Positions 58,943-64,000 of a stretch of 64,000 nucleotides of DNA are shown here, piece by piece. A program made the position numbers and the translations under genes. The stretch spans positions 9,444,136 through 9,508,135 of the forward strand of contig JACGWO010000013.1 of assembly GCA_034509735.1 (NCBI GenBank), in the 5' to 3' direction. Numbering within the stretch: position 1 is the first letter of the stretch; every line of letters starts with the position of its first letter. Source of the DNA: Sesamum alatum (taxonomy: Eukaryota > Streptophyta > Magnoliopsida > Lamiales > Pedaliaceae). The notes under the pieces are model-generated. The model was not told where the DNA came from, did no database searches, and worked only from the letters and a program-made list of their open reading frames with translations.

Positions 58943-60937
58943 TGTTAGAATAGGTGACCATATAGCTAATCTTGGCGGGCAAAATGTAACCTATGTCTAG
59001 ACAATTTCAGTGTTTTGATAAAACTATTAATGAATAAAGAAGTAAAATTTATTCTGGCATTACTTTGTTTGCATTCACTTTACTGCTTTATCTATCTGTT
59101 CACTACGCAAACAAAGCCCACGGACTGAAAGCCCATTTCGGGGACTGGGACTACGCTTGGAGCTAGGTCCATGAAATCAGTCCCGGCGAATCAGTCCGGA
59201 AAACTCCAAGTCAAGGAATCTCGAAAATGGGTACCGGGATTCCCTTTGAGACTTGCACTAAGCATCTACTGTCTCATTTCATCGACGGGTGACGAAGGTC
59301 GTCTAAGCAGTGTTAGTGGGTTAGCCTGCTGGGGAGCAGCTGACTGAGGTGACTCGCGGGAACCGTCTTATGGAGGACCTTGAGTAGGGTCAGCAAGGTA
59401 TGACGTGTATTCCCCGTTCCAATGGTACAGGACAAGTTCTTTGACTTGAGGAACTGCTGAGTTTACCTGTGTATCAGGTTTGTATCTCAGATATGGTGAG
59501 AGATTGCCAAGAAGCACTTGAGTAGTCATAAGCCATGTCCAGTGCAGCTCTGGTGTACAAAGTGACAGTAGTTTCCAAGAAAGGATCTGTCTCCTGTCAA
59601 AAGGCATTGACAGTGGAGTCTCACGTATGCTCTGTGTCTTGTCCCTAAAATCTGTGGCCATAGTAACTGAATAGAAGGGAAGGCTTCCCTTGCGGCGTTT
59701 AGTAAGGACAGACCGACACTTAGGTCCAAAATGGGTACCTGCATTTTCCGTGCCCTAGACCCTAAGTGGTGAGACCGTAGAAAGAAGGAAAAGTGTACTG
59801 TTAGAGCCTAAATGTTCATCCTCGAAATTTCGCCTAGTCTCAAGTGCCATGGACCGTTGCTAGATGGCCACCCATGGTAACGGACGGATTCTAGGAATCC
59901 GACCAAGTCTAGCTAAAAGATGAACCTAAAGAGCCACACACAATCCACACACGTCAAGTATTTAATTTAGAATTAAATATTGGAGAAAAGGAATGATTAA
60001 ATTGGATTTAATCGGGACCTTTATTTTCTTAGGAGAATTAATTCCTTCTATTTGATAAAAGGAATTAATCTAATAAATTCGATTTATTAGAGGATTAATT
60101 TAATAGGCCTAGAAATAAATATTTATAATTTATTATATTTATTTATTTGGCCTTTGGAATATTTAATAGAATTTAAATATTCTATTAAATTAAATTAATG
60201 GTTGAGATTAAAAGGGAGAGAGATGGATGGCTAGGATTAATTTGACTAGGTCAAATACTACTTTGACTAGGACTTTGACTAGGTCAAAATCCTAATCAAA
60301 ATAGACCTCTTTAGAGTTGGAGTTTAAAGAGGATTAAACTCCTCCCCTATATATAGTCCTAGTCTTTCACTATTTGTAAAGTGATGAAATTCCAACACAC
60401 ACACACACGCACACAAATTCGGCTCTCTCCCTCTCCCCTCTCGTCCGCCCTCTCTCTCTCCTCAAACAAGAAAACACTTCTTGATTCTTTTGTTCTTGGA
60501 ACATTAGATCAAAAAGGAGAATTAATACCGTTAATTAATAACGTGTTATTAATTCATCCTCTCCAATATTAGACTTCTTCGTTCGCTAGCACGACGTGCA
60601 AGATACGTGGGTGGATTGCATGTTACTGTTTGGAGAGTCTCAAGAACGAGACTTGGAGCAAATCGGGGAACAACGCGAGTAGCAGTTACAAGACGAAAAC
60701 GACAATCGGTAGGTTCCGATTTAATTTTTCGTTCCTTTTATTTTTCAATCCTATGGCCTCCATGATTTGTTTATGCTTTTAATTTCATGAGATACACCGA
60801 ACACCCGGGAAAGTTTAAGGGCACACCTCTTGAACGTGTTTATTTATTCTATCAAAGCATGTTTAATTTTCGTATTTTAATTTTATACCGCGCTTCCGCA
60901 TTCGCGCTATTTTCCCGGGACGATCCACAATCTTTCA
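58943..60937 (+). mobile_element. Solo LTR, copia F2 group, inside the ICDH copy
   Basis: 1,995 bases, TGTTAGAATAGGTGACC...ACAATCTTTCA. Perfect duplications AAGGG at 58938-58942 and 60938-60942. ICDH codons read straight across (PGIAL|AMYNV) when it is removed. It resembles the copia C LTR in reverse orientation, with its own substitutions, including GT/GA tracts near 60395-60460. Confidence 0.93.
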
Positions 60938-61735
60938 AAGGGCAATGCCTGGCCCTTTAAAATCATAGACTTCGAGTTCTAAGGATCTATCCCCATCTTC
61001 TGGCTAAAAAATGAGCTTATGTTTTCCAGATCCCTCTATTACTGTATCAGTGGCACGATACTGATCACCAAAGGCATGTCTGCCGATACAAATGGGTTTC
61101 TTCCAGCCAGGAACAATTCTGGGAATATTTCGACAAAGGATAGGCTCGCGGAAAATAGTTCCATTTAATATGTTTCTAATTGTGCCGTTGGGACTTCTCC
61201 ACACAGCTTTTAGTCCAAATTCCTTCACTCTGGTCTCATCTGGAGTAATTGTAGCACATTTTATGGAAACATTATACTTAAGAGCAGCTTCTGCACTCTC
61301 CACAGTAACTTTGTCATCAGTTGCATCCCGATTCAATATCCCTAAGTCAAAATACTTTATATCCAATTCAAGATGCGGAAATATCAACTTGTCTTTAATC
61401 ATTTTCCATATAACCCTGGTCATCTCATCGCCATCCATTTCGACGACGGGGTTCTGAACTCGAACCTTTTCCGAGTTGCAGCGGCCGCGAAGCAGTGAAT
61501 GGAAGCCCTGGGGAAGCGAGTGGAGAGAGAGAAGCGCTTCGTGAGAAACATTTCACCGGAAAGTTTCGGATAGTGAGGTATTGATAAACTAGGGTTTCTG
61601 AGGGAAAGAAACGATGGTGAAGACAGAGCAGCGGTGGCGCCGATCATGGCGGTGGGAAGTAGCCGGGGGCGGAGTTCACGCATTTGTTAGAAGGTTTGTT
61701 GCTTTATAAGTTAAACTAAAACCTTTTTGTAATGT
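60938..61735 (-). pseudogene. ICDH copy, 5' part with transit peptide
   Basis: 61683-61430 encodes a Ser/Arg-rich N terminus ([19 protein letters not shown]) typical of an organellar transit peptide; translation may start at the second Met (MIGATAALSS). A one-base loss near 61470 shifts the frame before [18 protein letters not shown]. The frame from 61438 continues with [34 protein letters not shown] (substrate site) and [20 protein letters not shown], until TAG at 61004-61006. It then reads on as PEDGDRSLELEVYDFKGPGI to the solo LTR. No introns. Confidence 0.92.
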
Positions 61736-62794
61736 TTTTGTTTCACGCCTTTATGCTCCTCCTTTGGGTCTCCGACTCCATATGCTTGTTAAAATTAAAA
61801 CCTCACCAATCATATCTACTCTCATTATAATTGAAAGTATTACATGGAAATAAAAATAAGCCTTAACATCATGAGGCTGAAATACGGGAGATGATAGTCC
61901 GAAAACAAGAGGCACGCAGGCCCCACCCAACAAAAATGTAAATAATCATACATTCATCCATACACAAAGTCTAGGGCTTTTGTAATCATCCCATGTTGAT
62001 TCCATTAACGCACATAATACAATTATTCCAAATAATTATGCTTAAACCATGGATATTCCAAAAATCCAAGTGATGTCCAACATCACAAAACATAAATACA
62101 TAAAAAATATGCAAAAATTCAAATTTCAAATTCAATGGACATTATAAACAATGCATCCAATGCATGTATTAATCCCAGATTAATTAAGCAAATTTGATCT
62201 AAGGAACAATCAAATTATTTCAAAATGAAATGTGCAAAATTATTACATTTTTAGAATAATGTGCAAAAAAATAGAAAATCAAATTTTCTGGAAAACATCG
62301 AAAAACGGCCTAATGGTTATGCCTACCGGTCAGCCGCGCGCACAAGGCAGCTGCATGCTTGCGCACAGCGCGCGCGCTGACCGTAGCCCAGCGCGTGCAC
62401 GCGCCCGCCTGTGCGCGGCCGCAATATGCGCGGCTGCCCCTGCCAGCACGTACGCTGGCAGGCACGCCGGCAGGCCTGAGCGCAGGCGTGAGCCCTCGCG
62501 CACCTGCCAGCCAGTGACCAGCCGGCAGGGGCGGCAGCCAACTGCTGCCGCTGCTGTCCATTGTTCCATATTTTTTTGACATTCTTTTTCAGCATAAATC
62601 AACAATAATAAACTGAAAATGAGCATGTAATTCTAGATCCAATCTAACAAAATTAGCAAGCTTAACGTCCATCAAATTAAACAATTGAATCATCATATTT
62701 ATTTATATATTCATGCAATCTAACATGCCATTAAAGTCATAAAAGCAAGTAGATCATGCCAAGCACATAGATCTATGCCCCTTACATCGAACCG
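61736..62794 (-). other. Leader of copia A, primer-proximal part
   Basis: Non-coding. It matches copia B's leader 28758-29365 and 49358-49745 in reverse. It holds a GC-rich block (62309-62555). The junction to the ICDH copy is near 61736-61750, after 'ggcgtgaaacaa' on the minus strand. Confidence 0.75.
62309..62555 (-). other. GC-rich segment of copia A leader
   Basis: About 250 bases rich in GCGC and GCCGGC in an AT-rich leader, at the same place as the GC blocks of copia B and C. It includes a hairpin at 62440-62461 (8-bp stem CTGCCAGC/GCTGGCAG, loop ACGTAC). Open frames here are artefacts. Confidence 0.7.
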
Positions 62795-62807
62795 GGCTCT
62801 GATACCA
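62795..62807 (-). other. Primer binding site of copia A
   Basis: The minus strand reads TGGTATCAGAGCC, three bases after the LTR end at 62811. Confidence 0.9.
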
Positions 62808-62810
62808 CTT

Positions 62811-64000
62811 TGAAAGACAAGAGGATCCGCTCGGGAGCGCGAGCAGAAGCGAGAAAGCGTAAAAAGTGCGTAAATTTAAAATAATTTAAATAAATGTGAT
62901 CTCAAGGGGTGTACCCTTGGGTGCTCAACCGACGTTTGATGTAGGATGTATTAATATTTAAACATATATATAACACATAGCGCATAGATGAAATGTAAAT
63001 CTATTAAAGCGTAATAAAACCGTTACCTTTGTAGATTTCACTTGTGCTCGGCTACTTGTGTTGTACCTTCTCCAAAATGTTCACAAAATCCAAACGTATG
63101 GATTCTCCAAAGGTGATCCACATCACACCAGAAGAAACTCACGTTCTCCTTACTAGACAAAAATGGGTTTGTGAAGGAATTGGTTTAAGAAAATAAACAC
63201 TATGAATTAGTGTTCCCTTAAACCTATTTTATTCTTCCTTTTGATTCAAAATCAAGTGACGAACACAAGTGGGAAAGGGGGAGAATGGCCGAGAGTTAGA
63301 GAGGAGAGAGACCGAATTTTTTTGTCTTCTCTTTTCCTAGAAAAGATGAATTATGATTCTAATACACAAGGTGTTGTATATACTCATATATATACTTAAT
63401 TAATGTGATTATTGAAATGTGTCTAGGTTCATCCAAGGATGTCTAGATACATCCCAATCAATCACCATTAATTCTTCAATCAAGCCTACCAACTTTTAAG
63501 GTACGATCAAATCATACCAAAAGGGATGGGCTTGATTGGAGTTGATTTGTCTCTTACCAAAAGAGACAAGTCAACCGCCACCTTGAATGGAATATGGTTG
63601 AGTATTGCTTCCTCCAAGGGGAGCATTTCGGTCATGCTCAATATGGGAAGAAGTCTAACTTCTTCCTATTGCAAAATATAAATTATTTCTCCTCTCGGGT
63701 CAAAATTTAATGACCAGGTTTTGTCGTAATCCAATTACGACGAACCCAAAATTAAATCCAATTTAATGTCCACTTATATTATTCCCGTTGGTCTTTTAAT
63801 ACAATCAAAAGATCCAACATCTCGACTTTCCATATTTAATCGATAAATCCAATTTACCGATTAAACGAGGGCCCGATACAATATCGGCCCGTCCATCCAA
63901 TGGACTATCCCTTATGTAATCCAATTACTTATTTATCCTTCGAGATTGACTCCAAGTCTATCTCTCAACCTTCTCGGTGATTTGTGTGTGACCCTTTAGG
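62811..64000 (-). mobile_element. 5' LTR of copia A, cut by the window edge
   Basis: Plus-strand start TGAAAGACAAGAGGATCCGC, F1 group. At least 1,190 bases are visible, ending at 'gtgaccctttagg'; about 1 kb should follow outside. Closest relative in the window is 19099-21292. Confidence 0.9.

Larger units (their letters stand above)
25992..61735 (-). pseudogene. Processed copy of organellar NADP-isocitrate dehydrogenase, in three pieces
   Basis: NADP-ICDH converts isocitrate to 2-oxoglutarate with NADPH formation; an N-terminal transit peptide marks the plastid/mitochondrial form. The copy reads on the minus strand in pieces 60938-61735 (5'), 58303-58942 (middle) and 25992-26512 (3' end). 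Removing the two insertions with one TSD copy each restores continuous coding sequence without introns, although plant ICDH genes are known to be intron-rich. It ends in a 14-base poly(A). Defects: a frameshift after the transit peptide, TAG at 61004-61006, a deletion near 58795, a solo LTR and copia B. It lies in sense orientation inside copia A's leader. A former host gene with introns is excluded by the contiguity. Confidence 0.92.
19099..64000 (-). mobile_element. Copia A, outermost Ty1/copia element of the nest
   Basis: The element reads on the minus strand: 5' LTR from beyond the right edge to 62811, primer site 62795-62807, leader 62794 down to ~61736 (continuing 25991-25150 after the inserted material), gag to RNase H at 25149-21394, polypurine tract 21293-21308, 3' LTR 21292-19099. 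The ~36 kb between 25992 and 61735 is foreign: an ICDH cDNA copy and everything nested in it. Lineage is by similarity of gag and polyprotein to long-LTR copia elements (Angela/Tork-like); this is inference. All reading frames are broken. The right target duplication lies outside the window. Confidence 0.88.

Noticed and set aside
62232..62626. Overlapping 90-115 codon frames in the copia A leader
   Set aside because: Same GC-composition effect; no domain and not positioned to be translated by the element.
1..64000. CRISPR arrays, bacterial operons or a prokaryotic defence system
   Set aside because: No short regularly spaced repeats with unique spacers and no prokaryotic gene organisation; all coding content is plant retroelement or plant ICDH.

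Overview
This is nuclear DNA from a flowering plant, most likely a eudicot, in a gene-poor, retrotransposon-packed (heterochromatin-like) region. The evidence is Ty1/copia and Ty3/gypsy polyproteins, initiator-Met-tRNA and Asp-tRNA primer binding sites, LTRs with 5-bp target duplications, and a plant organellar NADP-isocitrate dehydrogenase sequence. I see no intact host gene. The species cannot be named from the sequence.

Layout. 1-6938: an array of a ~1.5 kb non-autonomous LTR-element-like unit, split by a copia solo LTR (1825-4045, TSD TCATG). 7097-8818: an hAT-like non-autonomous DNA element containing a fold-back element (7737-8568). 9117-14590: a mosaic of copia LTR fragments in both orientations, including a solo LTR (10919-12904). 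14591-18020: a ~3 kb chromovirus-type Ty3/gypsy LTR with a decayed integrase and chromodomain remnant. 18021-19098: nothing recognised.

19099 to beyond the right edge is one nest of insertions, readable by junctions and target-site duplications. Level 1: copia A (minus strand; 3' LTR 19099-21292, 5' LTR 62811 to beyond 64000). Level 2: an intronless, polyadenylated cDNA copy of an organellar NADP-ICDH inside copia A's 5' leader, in the sense direction, now scattered over 25992-61735. Level 3: the ICDH copy is broken by a solo LTR (58943-60937, TSD AAGGG) and by copia B (plus strand, 26513-58302, TSD GTTTT). Level 4: an Athila-type Ty3/gypsy element with an env-position ORF (minus strand, 29366-49352, TSD ATTAT) sits in copia B's leader. 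Level 5: copia C (minus strand, 33401-42167, TSD AGATT) sits inside the Athila element between integrase and the env-position ORF.

Two related copia LTR groups recur. F1 has ~2.2 kb LTRs (copia A, copia B, solo 1825-4045). F2 has ~2.0 kb LTRs (copia C, solos 10919-12904 and 58943-60937). Both start TGTTAGAATAGGTGACC or a close variant, end ...TTCA, and share a conserved internal block. All polyproteins follow family order (copia: gag-protease-integrase-RT-RNase H; Athila: gag-protease-RT-RNase H-integrase-extra ORF), but all carry stops, frameshifts or deletions. Copia C and the Athila element look youngest.

Most interesting: the ICDH cDNA inside a copia leader (possible gene capture); a GC hairpin array with purine-rich sense loops in copia C's leader; a repeated GGCGTGATCACGCC palindrome module in the Athila LTRs and pol-env spacer; and a chimeric 3' end of copia B, whose terminal partial LTR matches the distant 5' LTR better than its neighbour.
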